From Steromphala cineraria (taxonomy: Eukaryota > Mollusca > Gastropoda > Trochida > Trochidae): DNA of 64,000 bases. A model generated the notes under the pieces. It was not told where the DNA came from, did not search any database, and saw only the letters and a list, made by a program, of their open reading frames with translations. Shown here one piece after another: positions 11,330 to 25,500 of the stretch. A program made the position numbers and the translations under genes. Location of the stretch: assembly GCA_916613615.1 (NCBI GenBank), contig OU744735.1:54514082-54578081 (forward strand), written 5' to 3'. Each line of letters begins with the position of its first letter. The first letter of the stretch is position 1.

Positions 11330-11830
11330 CTGGTTTGGCGTGAACATCGGTGTTAAACAAGGTCGCTGTGTATTTCCAACACCTTTCCTATGCACATAAA
11401 TGAGTTCTCTTGAATTGAGGTATGTATATTGATCATATGAAAGTGTCCATACTATCAATTGCACACTTTCTCGTGTTAAATGCTCTTGATGCATATAAGC
11501 TTCAACAATTCCTAGATTACCTTTACTCCTGGTCAACAGGTGGAAACTTTAAGTGAATAAAGAAAAATCTAAGATCATGCACAGCAGGCCAACCTCTGCC
11601 ACTAGATACATTCACACTTTCCCGTGTGATGATTTTGATATGAATATTTAGGTTTATGGCTCAATGAACATTGTGCTTACAGGAAAACTGTGAAAGAATT
11701 GTGCAAGTCAGGTAACAGAGCCTTGGGATTGCTCTGGCAAAGTTTAATTGTCTTGGAGAGTATGTTCAACCTATGATTAATTATAATGTCGCTATTTGTA
11801 GACTAAATCAATACAAAGAAATAGGAAACA
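11330..11830 (+). pseudogene. Decayed LINE reverse-transcriptase fragment
   Basis: Translations in shifting frames give reverse-transcriptase landmarks in the correct order: a GVKQG motif at about 11345-11365, a VNKEKSKIMHSRP-like stretch near 11555-11595, and a YLGL-like LGLWLNEH segment near 11650-11680 followed by SGNRALGL. Such an order is typical of the RT palm and thumb of CR1/Jockey-type LINEs. Several stops and frameshifts, and loss of the catalytic xxDD region, show it is dead. The exact clade cannot be fixed without a database search. Confidence 0.7.
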
Positions 11831-12059
11831 TTCATAACAAACCAGGAAGATATTCTCTTAAAGGCAGGAAAACTGCTGCAAAACTGCACATTCTTTCAAT
11901 AAGGAACTTTGTGTTCAGTATCAATTCTTATAATGATAGGCATTTTGTATAGCGCCTTTCCACGTCACATAGATATGCTAATAGCGCTTATAGAGAATGC
12001 AGGTAGTGGAGACTTGAAGTCACTTGTAACAGAGAAGAAGATGCGTCTTGAGTTGTAAT

Positions 12060-12530
12060 TAGAAAAAAAAACCAGTGATGAGCTTGTTTTAGTTTCAAAG
12101 GGAGACAGTTCAACAGAACTGTTGCTGCATTTGAATGTTTTCTGGCCAAATGATTTTAAGTTAGAACTCGTGACAGAAAGTCATGATTGTTGAGATGAAA
12201 GAAAAGTGGGGCGTAGTGAGTCAGAACATCTTGGAGGTAGGAAAGGCCTGAGCTGTAGAATGATTTGAAGGTTAGGCAGGGAATCTTGAAGTCAATTATT
12301 TCAAAAATGCGGCGTTGGTTAAGAGATTTTAGAATAGGAGAGATGTGACAGCGAGAACTGGTGAGACTGATGATGCGTGCAGCCTTGTTCCGGATTTTCT
12401 GAAGAGGTTAATATGAAGAGATGCTAAAAAGTAAACTGTTGCAATAGTCCCGGCGGGATAGAATTGATGTCCGCATGAGTGAAAGAGTGGCTTCTTTCGT
12501 CAAGAGTTCACAGATGCCAGAGTGCCAAGA
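12060..12530 (-). pseudogene. Decayed LINE C-terminal reverse-transcriptase fragment
   Basis: The reverse strand encodes the characteristic SRRDYCNSLL motif (about 12430-12465), then LQKIRNKAARII and a HISPILKSL-like stretch, in one frame with two stops. This is the conserved region after the RT domain in CR1/L2-like LINEs, usually written SRLDYCNSLL. It points the opposite way to the fragment at 11330, so the two are separate insertions or one rearranged copy. No intact ORF remains. Confidence 0.8.
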
Positions 12531-13549
12531 CATTTCACAACAGTTGAGAAAGGAATAGATGACAAATATTGCAGATTATATCAACATTTTAAAACAGTCC
12601 TTTTTTCTTGATATATGCATAAATACATATTTCAGGATGTGTGGTTTTGGAAGATCATGAACAATTTTCATCCAAATCTGATTAGAATAACTAGGCTTTT
12701 TCAACAAAATGTAGGAGCTCAGGTGACATGCAGCCTGCCAGGCGCAGATATATCTGACAATGTTAGCAGCTACACCGCAATTCGTACTATTTCAATTAAG
12801 GAGTTGAAAATCCATTGACTTCCTCCTCATTCGAAAAGGTAATTGTGATCCAATTCACAAAGACCACTAGCTATTTCTATAAAAATTGTAATCTATTTGT
12901 TTGTGAAAACCGTCTTCATAAATTGTATTCAATATATTTCACACTGAAGAAACCCTTGGCTCTAATACACATACTGATTAAACCATAGTACATTTATAAA
13001 TTGGTCCATGATTGAAATAAACTTTATATTTTGTAACACTGAGAAAACAAGGTTAACACATACAAAATCAGTTATTTAATTTTCTTTGTTTAACATTTGA
13101 GAAAGTGCAAGTGAGGTTCAACAACTATTATCATAAGTGTGACACCTAACGCCTGAACATGCAGCATATCGATTTATCTAACTTAAATGTAAATAGTAAT
13201 TGACACATGTTTGAAGACTTGTTTCAAAAACATGAATATATCGAATATTCTGGTATTGATCATTTTAGTTGTTTTGACTGTCAACCTAATATATATTATG
13301 CTACCATTAGATCATTAATCGTCATTAATCATTAATACTATCAAGAGTATTTGGCAGGTGCGTGTGTTATACATGTATTAACATGTGAATACTGACATTG
13401 TTCATACGGATGATACTTTTTTTCCAAGGTTATTTTTCGCTTTTATATCAAGTCAACTTTCCAAATGATCCTATTGAAAAAAGAAATCATTTTGATATGA
13501 CGAAGTAACATTGACATCGCACAATTTCACTTCATGCAGGTATTGTGAG
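12531..13549. other. Intergenic and possible 5' UTR/promoter of copy 2
   Basis: AT-rich sequence with no recognised domain. A candidate 3' splice site (TTCATGCAG) ends at 13539, eleven bases before the copy 2 start codon, so copy 2 may have an upstream non-coding exon. No TATA box is convincing. Confidence 0.35.
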
Positions 13550-16500
13550 ATGGATGTCACGATGCTGATGAAGACTTTTTCCTTGATAATCCTGCTTCAA
13601 ATGTCTGGAGTTTCGTATGGATGCGTAGATCTGGACTCTGTCACACAGGACGGGAAGAGGATGATCTCCGCCGTGTTCAAGATGGTGGACAGTGTCTCCC
13701 TCTACACGTGCGTGTCTCACTGTCTGACAGTCTCCACGTGTATGTCCGTGTCCTACCAGAGAGAGACTCGCACCTGTCACCTCGCCTCTCAGGACAGTGC
13801 AGGAGACCCCAAGGATGTTCACACTGACCCAGAGTTCTTCCTCACTGACATCTCTCTGTGGCCCCGGGTGAGTGTAGAAAGTTGTTGTCTTTGTAAATAT
13901 ATATTACCTATGGTGATGTTCACTTCGACCAAGAGTTTTTTCTCACTGACATGTCTCTTTATGTTACCTTTATGTAAAATACTTTAATTTCATTGGTCAA
14001 TGCAGCTTTAACAAGTTTCTGTGTCACTCCTCAAGGAGGGTGACAACTGGAAAAAATATTACCCGCTGTCATAACAACTTTTATTTGCCGAACTCTATTG
14101 GTTAAGCTCCATACAGCGACAGCGGTTTCGGCTAACATTATTGTCTTCTTATCATTGTGGATGTATGTGATGCTGAGAGTATATACGTAAACATTCGTTT
14201 GTTGGCGTTCACCTGTCAAAACAATGGCGACAAATCAGCGTTTTGCTTCACTTTCTCACGTAGAAATCCTTGAAAAAATCGAAGTCATACCTGGCAATAC
14301 AAGGAAATCAAACTTCTGATCGACGAAGATTCTGAGAGAGTACTTGACATTTTGAGGATGTCGACGCTGTAGCGTTAGCGTAGATGTTGTGCCATTTTTA
14401 CATGGATATTCGCACGAAGACTGGAAACCAATACAAGACATCGACCCTGGAGAATATCCGGCACAGTTTGAACAGATATTTGAAATCCCCTCCATACTGC
14501 AAGGATTTTGACATAATCAAGGACCCTAGATTTAATGATGCTAACGAGTCGTTCAAAACATCAATGTTGGAGTTGAAGGCCGCCGGTAAAGGTGAAACAG
14601 GACACAAAGAAGTGATTTCAGAGTCAGACAGAGAAAAGCTGTATTCTTCAATCCATATGAACACTAACACTCCCTACGGTTTGTCGAATAAGGTACAGTT
14701 TCACTCTTTCATGAAGAACATGAGTTAACTTTGCGGGCTTTCACAGATCTACACGAATCACTTCATCAGGGTGACAGGGGCGACAATCCTCACTCGGGAC
14801 AGATTTGCAAGCCCTCAAATCATGAGGATCACTGGGCTCAAAAGCGTGAGTTCGCTTGCTGTTTATCAACTGCTATCAAACCGAGAAAAGATGCAAATGA
14901 GCCACGCTTTATCCTGTGGCATGCGACTGTCCACTGCGACTATTGAGCAAAAGTTAGAAAGTTCTGTCAAAGCCGTCACAAGTTCAAGGTCGGGGGAGAC
15001 ATCATTGCTGTCGATAAATCAGAGTACAAACCAAAAAGGAAACCAGCTGGCTTTCTTAGAAGACTTGCATATAAACGATCTGTTTTGCGATAATTCAGTT
15101 CTCAACAATCAAGCTAATATCAAAATAAATCAGACATCATCGATGTTCCATTCAGAACGTTAACGTCATTGTAAGGAAATGAACACAAAGTTCGCAAAGT
15201 TCGGCAAATGTACCAGTTGATCGGTCAGCTGATGTTTGTTATTGTTTGTGTTTTTGCTTTTGAAAACTGAACGTTAAATACGTATCCTTACTTTCATTGA
15301 TTGGACTCGTTGCATTATTCAGTGTTAACATTTGTTGAGTATATCAATTCATGACAATTTCAAATATGAAAAAATGACATGATGATGTTATCTATTAAAA
15401 GGTTTATAGTCTGTTCTGTTCTGCCTTATGTCTTTTGAAAAACACGATATAGGAAAAATCCTCCTCCGTGATTTCTCATTTAGATATTACCAATATACAA
15501 ACTCATTTAACTTGGATAGTTGCATCCACTGTTCATCACATTCAAACCCAAATTCTTCACTAACATTCGAAATCTAAGAGTTCGGCAAATCACCAAATCT
15601 TACATAAAAGGGAGGATTTTGTTTTGAAAATGATAACAATGAATTATTACGGTAAGATAAATACGTTGTATACTTCTGCCTTGGGTAATATTGTCTGATG
15701 TACCATCTTTGTAGAAATGTCAGCCCAACGGCTCGGCCTACATTTCTACAAAAATCTGATGGTACATCAGACCGTATTACCCTCGTTAGAAGCATACAAC
15801 TTATTGTGGCCCCGGGTGAGTGTAGAAAGTTATTGTCTTTGTACATATATATAACCTATAGGGATGTTCACACTGACCCAGTGTTGTTGTCTCTGTATAT
15901 AATATTCATTTCAAATAGTGATTTTCACACCGATGAAAATTCTTCCTCACTGATAAATCAGCGACCAAGTGTGAGGACAGAAACTAGTTGTCATTGTAAT
16001 TTATAATGTAAGACCTTCATACTGACCAAGAGGTACTCCTCAATGAAATCTCTCAGTGGTCCCTGAATGTAGAAACTTGATGTCTTTGAACATGTAATAT
16101 TGCTTTTGATGAACAAACCAATCAAGAGTGATTCTTCATTGACACCTCCTAGTTGCGAAGGTCAGTACAAGCTAAGTTCAATTGCCTTCAGTAAATCGTA
16201 TTTTCATTTTCTTAATCACCACATCGTGGCCTGGTCGAATGATCTGAATTATCAAACTATAGAACATTATATTTCGAAGGGACAGAAGCTGAAAGTTACC
16301 AATGTCAAGAAATGTTTTTAAGAAAAAGCAGCTAATCAAAATCGTTGTACATTTTGAGTTCAGCTTCTCGACTTTATTTCCCCTCTTCAAATAATGTTTA
16401 AAAGGTGGTTCACTTGAAACTTGACCATTCTTGGCTATGGCTAATTGTGTTAAAAGTAAAATATGGACAAAATTGATTTAAAGTTCAACATGAAAAAGTC

Positions 16501-19500
16501 AATCCTAGAACTATAAGCAACTGGGGAATTGTATATCGATTATCGATCTTGCTTTATATGTTCACTTGATAAGGTTTAATAATTCATCTGATCAACAATT
16601 CTATTTAAGTAAGACTTCTATAGTAAATAGAAGATACAACATGGATGAATGTAAATATTTGGTATTCACTAAAGAATGCTTAAGTGTTGACAAACTTATG
16701 TAAAGTTTCCTCCATTATTTGTGAAGTTTTTGTTCCTGTGGATGTGTGCCACATAATGTATGAAATATTTTAAGATACATGTATGTCTTACCTGAGCTTG
16801 TGAAAAAGTCAAAATTCATGAGGCTCACATTCCAGTAAAATAATTTCTCCATTATCGATTTTAAAACCGTTAAAAGCGCATTCCAGATACTTATAGATTG
16901 ACTTTCTATCTACGTGATTCCTCTGAAAAATGTGTTTCCAGAAACAACAAGGCAAAAGTGAGCGCAGCTCACATACCCCCGCCTGTAGTTTGACCGCCTT
17001 TCTTTGACGAAAATAGTGAAAAGTCATATGTTCTGATAAGTCCTAGGATTGTTACCGTATTTTGCCATCACATGATATAGAAAATAACATTATAATGTAA
17101 TTTGTCTGAATAGGTGGGAACTGGTATAACTATGATAAAAAATGTTTTTCAACAAACTCTCACCTTCCATTCAGTTCCATGTAGGTCAATTTATATTCCA
17201 ATATATGTATTCTTTGCAGTGGTATCAACATTCCAATATATGTATTCTTTGCAGTGGTAACAACAACATCAGTCATGTTCTATGTTCATACAGTGTCCAT
17301 ATGAGTATCACAATAGGTCACAATCCCTTTCTTTTGTTTACTTCCCAAAAGATAACTTGAAGGCAAAACAGTCACATTTACAATGTTTATACGGTATGTG
17401 TTTGTCATTACATGTAGGAAAAATATTTATAAGCTTGATCCTCAACCTTCTGTTTTCGGACTGTTTTGGTTCAAAATTTCAAAAATTATTTGAACTTTGG
17501 AATTATAACCCCTAAAAGGCACAACAGCATCATATAGGTTACTGCCATACCAAGTTTGAAAATTCCAAGTGGTATAGTTTTTTAATTATGCTCCGGAAAC
17601 GAGACAAAGTCTAGAAATCGGATGTTTTTTGGTCAAAATTTCAAAAATTATTTGAACCATTGAGATGAAACCCCTCAAAGTTTGTAAGTGGTATAGTTTT
17701 AGAGTAATGCTCCGGAAACGATTTCGGACGGACGGACGCACGGACGCACGCACGGACGGACACGCGGATCGCTATATACCCCCGACTACGTAGTAGCGGG
17801 GGTATAATAAATATGTGTTTGTTTACACAAATATACCCGATAACCAATGATTGTTTTATTTCTCAGGTTCAGAAAAAAATGAAAAAATAGAGCCATTGGC
17901 TCTGTAGCTCATCAGGCTTCATCAATTATGCTGTAGAGTGTGGCCAATGTGATTCCCCCTTCGTAGAGGCCACAGGGCCACCAATCATAAAATTAAGTGT
18001 ATGGGCGTCAAGTTTCAGCTTTCTAGACCTTATACTTCAGGAGAAGAAGATGACGATAGGTTTTTAGGGTGTGGCCCCTATGGCCCTCATAAGGGGTCAC
18101 AGGGCCACCAAAGCTACAATATATAGTCCGCACTAGTCAAGGAGTCTGTACAAAAAGTTTCAGCTATCTAGGCCTCATGTTTCTGGAGAAGAAGATGAAA
18201 ATAGGTTTTTAGTGCATGGCATCTGTGGCCCTTATTAGCAGCCACAGAGCCACCAAAGATACAATTTATAATCCTCACTAGTCAAGGAGTCTGTACACAA
18301 AGTTTCAGTTTTGTAGGACTTATGCTCCTTGAGACGAAGATGTAAATAGGTTTTAAGGGCGTGGCTCCTGTGGCCCTTATTAGGGGTCACAGGGCCACCA
18401 AAGTTACAATTTATAATCCTCACTAGTCAAGGAGTCTGTACACAAGGTTTCAGTTTTCTAGACCTTATACTTCTGGAGAAGAAGATGAAAATAGGTTTTT
18501 AGGGTGTCGCCCCTGTGGCCCTTATTAGGAGTCACAGGGCCACCAAAGCTACAAATTATAATCCTCACTATGCAAGTAGTCTGTACACAAAGTTCAAGCT
18601 TTCTAGGCCTTATGCTTCTGGAGAAGAAGGTGAAAATAAGTTTTTAGGGCGTGGCCCCTGTGGCCCTTATTAGGGGTCACAGGGCCACTAAAGCTACAAT
18701 GTATAATCCTCACTATTCAAGGAGTCTGTACACAAAGTGTCAGCTTTCTAGGCCTTATGGTTCTGGAGAAGAAGCCGAAATTCCACAAAGTTTACGGACG
18801 GACGGACGGACGGATGGACGAACGTTTATATGGTTAAGAAGTATAACACAAAAACATGTCTATACATAACAATATTGACACATGTTTCTTGCAGAGTTTG
18901 GCTGGTCCTTGTGAAGGCGTGACGTGCGAAGGTGGAAGTAGATGTATTGTTGACAGATTCAACACTCCAGGTTGTGTCCCAGGTATGTTATACTTCAGCA
19001 AACCTAAACTTTACTCTTGTTATTGAACTGGACGGAGTTTAGTATTTTATTTATTACACTCTTTAAATTATTGATGTAAAATGAAAATAATGTTTAATCT
19101 CCATTCTCGTAGTTGTGCGTAGGAATACAATTCTTACAATGGATGCATATGTAGTGTCATTAGACTTTGAGCAATGAACAACTAGGTCATGAGTTAGTCC
19201 GTTAATAACAGCTTTAATTTTGAACAGTGCAAATTGAAAACTCTCATTCAATTATTGTTGTGTCAATAAAACATCTGTCGCTGAATAATTGTGCGAATTA
19301 ATTAATGAACGTTAGATTGTGTGAATGAATGTCAAGTGATTGTGACGTCATCGGAATGTGCGTTTTCAAGAGCGATTCAGTAAGTTTGAGCTAGTGTCAG
19401 TGGGAGGAACACTGTCCTTGTTTGCGATCCATGATGAGGATAGATTGGGGAATACCCTCTTCAAAATTAAAATTTCATCTAAATCCTAAAACCAAAAGGA

Positions 19501-22500
19501 CCGCTGCTTTGAATAACGAGCTCGTCGTTGAGCTGCCAAACGCTGCTTGGAGCTTAGGGCTGCAAGGGAGATAACTCTAAAAACTTTCTAGCGTTTCGAC
19601 GAATTTGAACTTGTTGCCGATAAACATAACATTGCTAATGCTTACGGTATCTCATTAAACATTGGGTAAACATTTGGCTGCTTTATCGAAATTCTGAAGT
19701 ACTGACGCTGACATTTCAAGAATCCACCTTAATAGGAAGGGATGATCTTGCCAGATCTACCATCGAATGCCGACTTGACTCCGATTCCCATGTCCTGTTT
19801 ACATTTGATGAATGTTTTGGAGGTATAACTGATTCTTTGTTTTTAGTAGCTCAGACAGTTTAATCATAAACAAATAAACACTTTTTAAAAAAGAATTTTA
19901 CTTTTATCTTGTATATTTTTCGTTTGGACTGAAAACAATATTCTTAAGTCGCAATTTTGATTGACATCATCAACCGATAACTTGTCATGCGATTGCAGGA
20001 AAGTAGTTCCGGATGCGATCGCTTTCACGTGCAATGTTTCACAAGTGTTGAATAACATGTCATTGTTTCACAACTGTAGTATCTTCAACGAGAGTGTAAT
20101 AATAGCATTTACATCATGTGCGTATAGCGAACTCGGATATAGGTAATTAACGGAAATATAGCGAACTGAATACTATCGTGTTACTCTTACCTAAGCCAAA
20201 ACTATTTCCCCAACAGAACAGTTACCTTAACTAAACCTTTCATAAATAAATTATGTACATGTAAGTTCCACAGATGGTTTCCTAGGAATCCTTCTCTGCA
20301 ACAGATACCAATGATCAATTGACCTTACTGAGTAAAGAAAAAAACTAATGAGTTAAACAGTCGATGATTTTCAATGAAGAGTTACCTTCCCTGATTGTTA
20401 CATTTCATTGATAAGCCAAACTTGACAGTAGATATCTTTGTTATATAAACCATTAGCCACACAATGTATAGTTTTCCCTGATGATCACTATGAAACCGGT
20501 TAATAATGAACTTTTGTGAAGAACAATCTTCAATTTGTTATTTTTAAAGAATATATATGTATAAATAGAGGAAACCTAATGTGGTTTTCCAAATAGTAGG
20601 TTAATTTCATCGAGTGGCATTGGTAAAATTGATTTTTCACGAGTGGCATAGCCACGAGTGAAATATCAACTATACCCATGTCACGAGATGAAATAAACCT
20701 GGTATTTGGAAAACTACAATAAGTATTTATATATTATATGATTTTTTTTAATGAAAAATGTAATTAAAATTACTTTAAAACTGGAAAATTACCCCCTTAT
20801 GTTTACATTGCTGAAAGTAGTTCCGGCACCTGACCAGTGACGATACAAAATATTGTCACTGGTCACAGTGAAAATATAACATACCGTTACTGTTGCCTGA
20901 CAGACAATGTATTTCACTGATAAAACCCAGTATTTCACCGCCTATCAAATGATTTATTTCTTTGAAGGTCTGTTTTTCTGCATTAGTAGATTCCAATATG
21001 CAATATTTTAAAAGAAAAACATAAACTGTTTTCTTTAGCTGCTAATAAGGAAGGTAACTTGTACTGTTACTTTTTGAAGCTCGAGCATTCTGACAGGATT
21101 TTTGTCAATTGGAACAGAAGCTAGATTGACGTTATATAACTGAGCTGCTTCTGTTAGGAGAGAATAATGCTCTGGAAAACAATGGCGCTAAAAAAGTTGA
21201 GTACATCAATAATAACGTTAAAGGTGAGGTACTATCTTTGCCGTGAGGATCTTGGTTTACACTTCCCATGTTCCATAAACGGCGACTTTGGTTATTGACT
21301 ACCTCAAATGCAATTGCTATTTTGGAAAACATTCGTTTTATAACGTTTTCTCTTACCATATGTCATACTCGATATATACGTTATGAATTTGTGAAAAAGA
21401 GGAAGCATAACCATTTGAATATGGATATATTTCATTGTTGGTCCCAAGGATAATGTCAGATTCATAGAAGCGCTTGTAAAATCTCGTAAGTAGGGATTCT
21501 GAAGGAATGGACACATGCAAATTATTTCGACTATTTGAAATCGAAAGTTTATATGAATAATTCATTTGAAACATTGGATTCACAAATGCATCAGTACCTT
21601 ACTGATAGGTCGAAAGTTAACCTGGCGGCGAGATATACCGTTTGGCACGATTTTCATAACATGCATAACATAGAGAAGCAAGGTTTTGTCTTATATAATG
21701 AACATTAGATTCAACTCTAATCTTTTAATCATGATTATTATTTTATCATTTAATTTTCACTTACATCAGTATGTGTTAGCGTACATAACCATTGGTTGGA
21801 CAGTCTCGTATTGACATCAACCATATTGGTTTTTAAAACGTAAATATAAGAGAAAATGGTATAGTCTTTTCAACATTTAAATTCGAATTTGGTTGCTATA
21901 CTTGTTAACATATCATTTGAAGCCGCAGGTTACACATTTGACTTTTAATAATATCAACAGGAACCGAATCCTGTTTTGAACTGTTACATCAAAAACACAG
22001 TAAGTTCATCTTCATAATAATATGAATGCAGTTTCATTTTTGCCCATAGAAGAACACCTAGGATGTGGTCCTGCTCCTGATCTGCCCAATGCTAACAAGT
22101 CTTCTACTGGACAATACGAGGGCGCTGTCACTCAATACACCTGTCTGTCTGATTTCCTCTTCTGTGGAACAAGCTCCACTCACACGTGCTCCTCGCTTGG
22201 AACCTGGGAGGGACTCAGTGGAGCTTGTAACAGAGCAGTGTGGTACAATCCTGTAAGTGAACTGATAAACGAATTGTACCACTTGTCAGTTTGTATACAA
22301 TCTCTTAACTATTGTAATATCTACCAAGATTTGACTGTTTTATTGATGAATGAGAACAAGTTCTATGGATTTACAACTTCTTTATTGCAGGAACTGCAAC
22401 CATAGAACTTGTTCTCATTCATCTTACCAACTTCTAAATGCCTCTTAAATATGTTTTATTGATGTTGTACAACATTTATCTATTTCTCTTTAATTGTCAG

Positions 22501-25500
22501 TGTTTGACTTATAAAAGTTTACCTTGTTTTTTACTAATTCAACACAATAAAACTCATTTAACCTTACAATCACTAATGGTTTCTTTTGAAATTCAAGACC
22601 ATACCTTTTATTGGGACAATGCCCTGCCTGATGACAGAAGGCTTTAAAGTGAAATTCGAGGGAAGACCAACACGGCATCGACGGTAAGGCTGACAACCTT
22701 TTTAGAGAAATTCCTCTTGTAAATTGAACCTTTTTTGGATGTTATGTTCACCGTTTGCCCTTTAATAAAAGGTTTTGTAAATCTAGGCAAAACCTAAAGA
22801 GTTACATTTGATCTTGCCCAAGTAATATCATTTTGGTATTTGTCAATTTTGTTTGCAGTCATTCGATGTCATCAATGTCTTTACATATTTGACAAATAAC
22901 TCTGATGGACTGTCCTCTGGATAAGGATTTTCATTTCATTGAACAGGACTCCTGCATAAAAAGCACACTAGTCGGGTTCAACTTATGTCTAATTTTCAGT
23001 TTTTAAACAATTTTTGCCATACGAATTTATCAAGGCAATGATAATAAAAGTCAATAATTAGAGTGATTTACGCTTAGCGCACGTCTATAAATGGTGCGAA
23101 ATTATTAGTATAGAATGTAATTTTCTTTGTTCTTATTGAAAAAAGAACTGCCCAAAGATACATTAATTCGCTACTGTAATGACACTCGCAAGCTCGCCCA
23201 CACAAATTGTATAAGTTTAACCAGTATATTTAATTCAGAATGATTGTGAAAATAATAGAAACGATTCTAACTCGGAGTTTGAATTTGAAATATTGAAGTG
23301 ATTGAATTTCTTAAGAGCATGTTACGGCATGGTTTGACAGTCGGTAGACTTTGCACTGCTTTGGTGAACATTCATTTGGTGTTGCAAACATGTCTGTGAA
23401 ATAAGGCTGATGTCATTGTACTGATTGAAAGACGAATGCAACACGGAAATAACACGAATAACACGATTGTATTTCGAAGGGAAAGATTGGGACGTATGTA
23501 CTTATAAAAGGGCATGATAAAAAAATTGCTCACTTCACAATATTGCCTCCGAAGAAAGGAACAAAATTGAAACAAAATTGCCGTGGCCATAGATGATTTA
23601 ACATGTGTTAACGAATAGTCCGATTGTTTACGATCCTTTGCGAGTTTCAAAACATAACATAATATACCTTGAGTTTCCATCCTCATCACAATGTGGAGGC
23701 TGCTTAACAGTTAAAGAGTTCTGCTCCAAGATGTGTTCCATGAAAGCACCAAAAGGCACATCAAGATGTGATGATTAGTCAATATACCAAGTTTCGTTAA
23801 GACCAGGATAAGGCCAAGATGGCCACGATTCAAATTATTTTTGAAAATCGTAACTGTTCTTATAAAGCGTGAGGGCGCGCAGATAGAGATCGTGGCCATC
23901 GCATCAGATCGTTATGATCGTAAGCAGTGTATAAAATAGATTGGAAACCTGTCCTGTCCTGAAAATTAATGGGTCAATTCCTGGGGAAATTAAGACAATT
24001 TTTGAACAGTTACCAGTCCTGACCAAAAAGTAACCAGTCCTGAAAAAAAGTAACCAGTTCTGACCAAAAAGTAACCAGTCCTGGCAAAAAGTAACCAGTC
24101 AAGGACTGGCGGGCGGGCTATATTTAAAACACTGTCGTAAGGCATCGCTATTTCCGTGGCAGAGTAATGGTCAATCAATTTGTTTTCAGGGTTACAATGT
24201 CTGTAGAAACAACAGATTTTATTATCCAAGCTGACGGAAGAATGAACATATATTTGGCACAAGACAAATTTTTGCTGAACAAACTGTTGAATGAAGTGTG
24301 GAAGACCGATGTTAATGTCCTGTCGACTCTTGCTGTGGCTGTGAATTTCACCTGTGAGATAGTACGTCAGAATAGGAAATATGAGGTAAATCTTGTGTAT
24401 ATCTATAACAAATTATGCGGTCTTTGCACTAATTAATGTTATTGATATTCTAATTGCAGTTTGTTTCTTTATTAAATATTACTTTTGATTTGAAATGTTT
24501 GATATTTTGAAAAGGTACAATTTTTGTTTATAAATTCAATTTATATATTTCAAAGGTAAGTAGTATTTTTTATATCAAAATGGAGTATCTCACGAAACTT
24601 AAATTAAATGTTACTAAATGAAGAGAAAATTAATATACCCTTTAAAAAATAGAGCCATTGGCTCTGTAGCTCATCAGGCTGTATATTTGATTTTGCTTTA
24701 GGGTTGGCCAATGTGATTCCCCCCTTAGTAGGGGCTACAGGGTCACAAACTCTACAATTATTAATCTTCACTAGTCAAGGAGTCTGTACACTATGTTTAA
24801 GCTTTCTAGGCCTTCTGGAGAAGAAGATGAAAATAGGTTTTAAGGGCTTGGCCCCTGTGGCCCTTATTAGGGGCAACAGGGCCACCAAAGTTACAATTTA
24901 TAATCCTCACTAGTCAAGGAGTCTGTACACAAAGTTTAAGCTTTTAGGCTTTATGGTTCTGGAGAAGAAGATGAAAATAAGTTTTTAAGGGCTTGGCCCC
25001 TGTGGCCCTTATTAGAGGCCACAGGGCCACCAAAGCTACAATTTGTAATCCTCACTAGTCAAGGAGTCTGTACACAAAGTTTCAGCTTTCTAGCCTTATG
25101 GTTCTGGAGAAGAAGATGAAAATAGGTTTTTAGGGCGTGGCCCCTGTGGCCCTTATTAGAGGCCACAGGGCCACCAAAGCTAAAATTTATAATCCTCACA
25201 AGTCAAGTTGTCTGTACACCAAGTCTAAGCTTTCTAGGCCTTATGCATTTAGAGAAGAAGATGAAAATAGGTTTTAAGGGCTTGGTCCCTGTGGCCCTTA
25301 TTAGGGGCCACAGGGCCACCAAAGCTACAATTTATAATCCTCACTACTCACGGAGTCTGTACACAAAGGTTCAGCTTTCTAGGCTTTATGGTTCTGGAGA
25401 AGAAGATGAACGTAGGTTTTAAGGGCTTGGCCCCTGTGGCCCTTATTAGAGGCCACAGGGCCATCAAAGCTAAAATTGATAATCCCCACTAGTCAAGGAG

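Noticed and set aside
12637..12818. Possible exon after a TTTCAG acceptor
   Set aside because: The 60-codon frame has no match to PAN, CCP or galectin-like exons and no partner exons in phase.
24648..24700. tRNA or SINE call from the TAGCTCATCAGG head
   Set aside because: Only a box-A-like motif is visible. No box B, no cloverleaf; kept only as a speculative finding.
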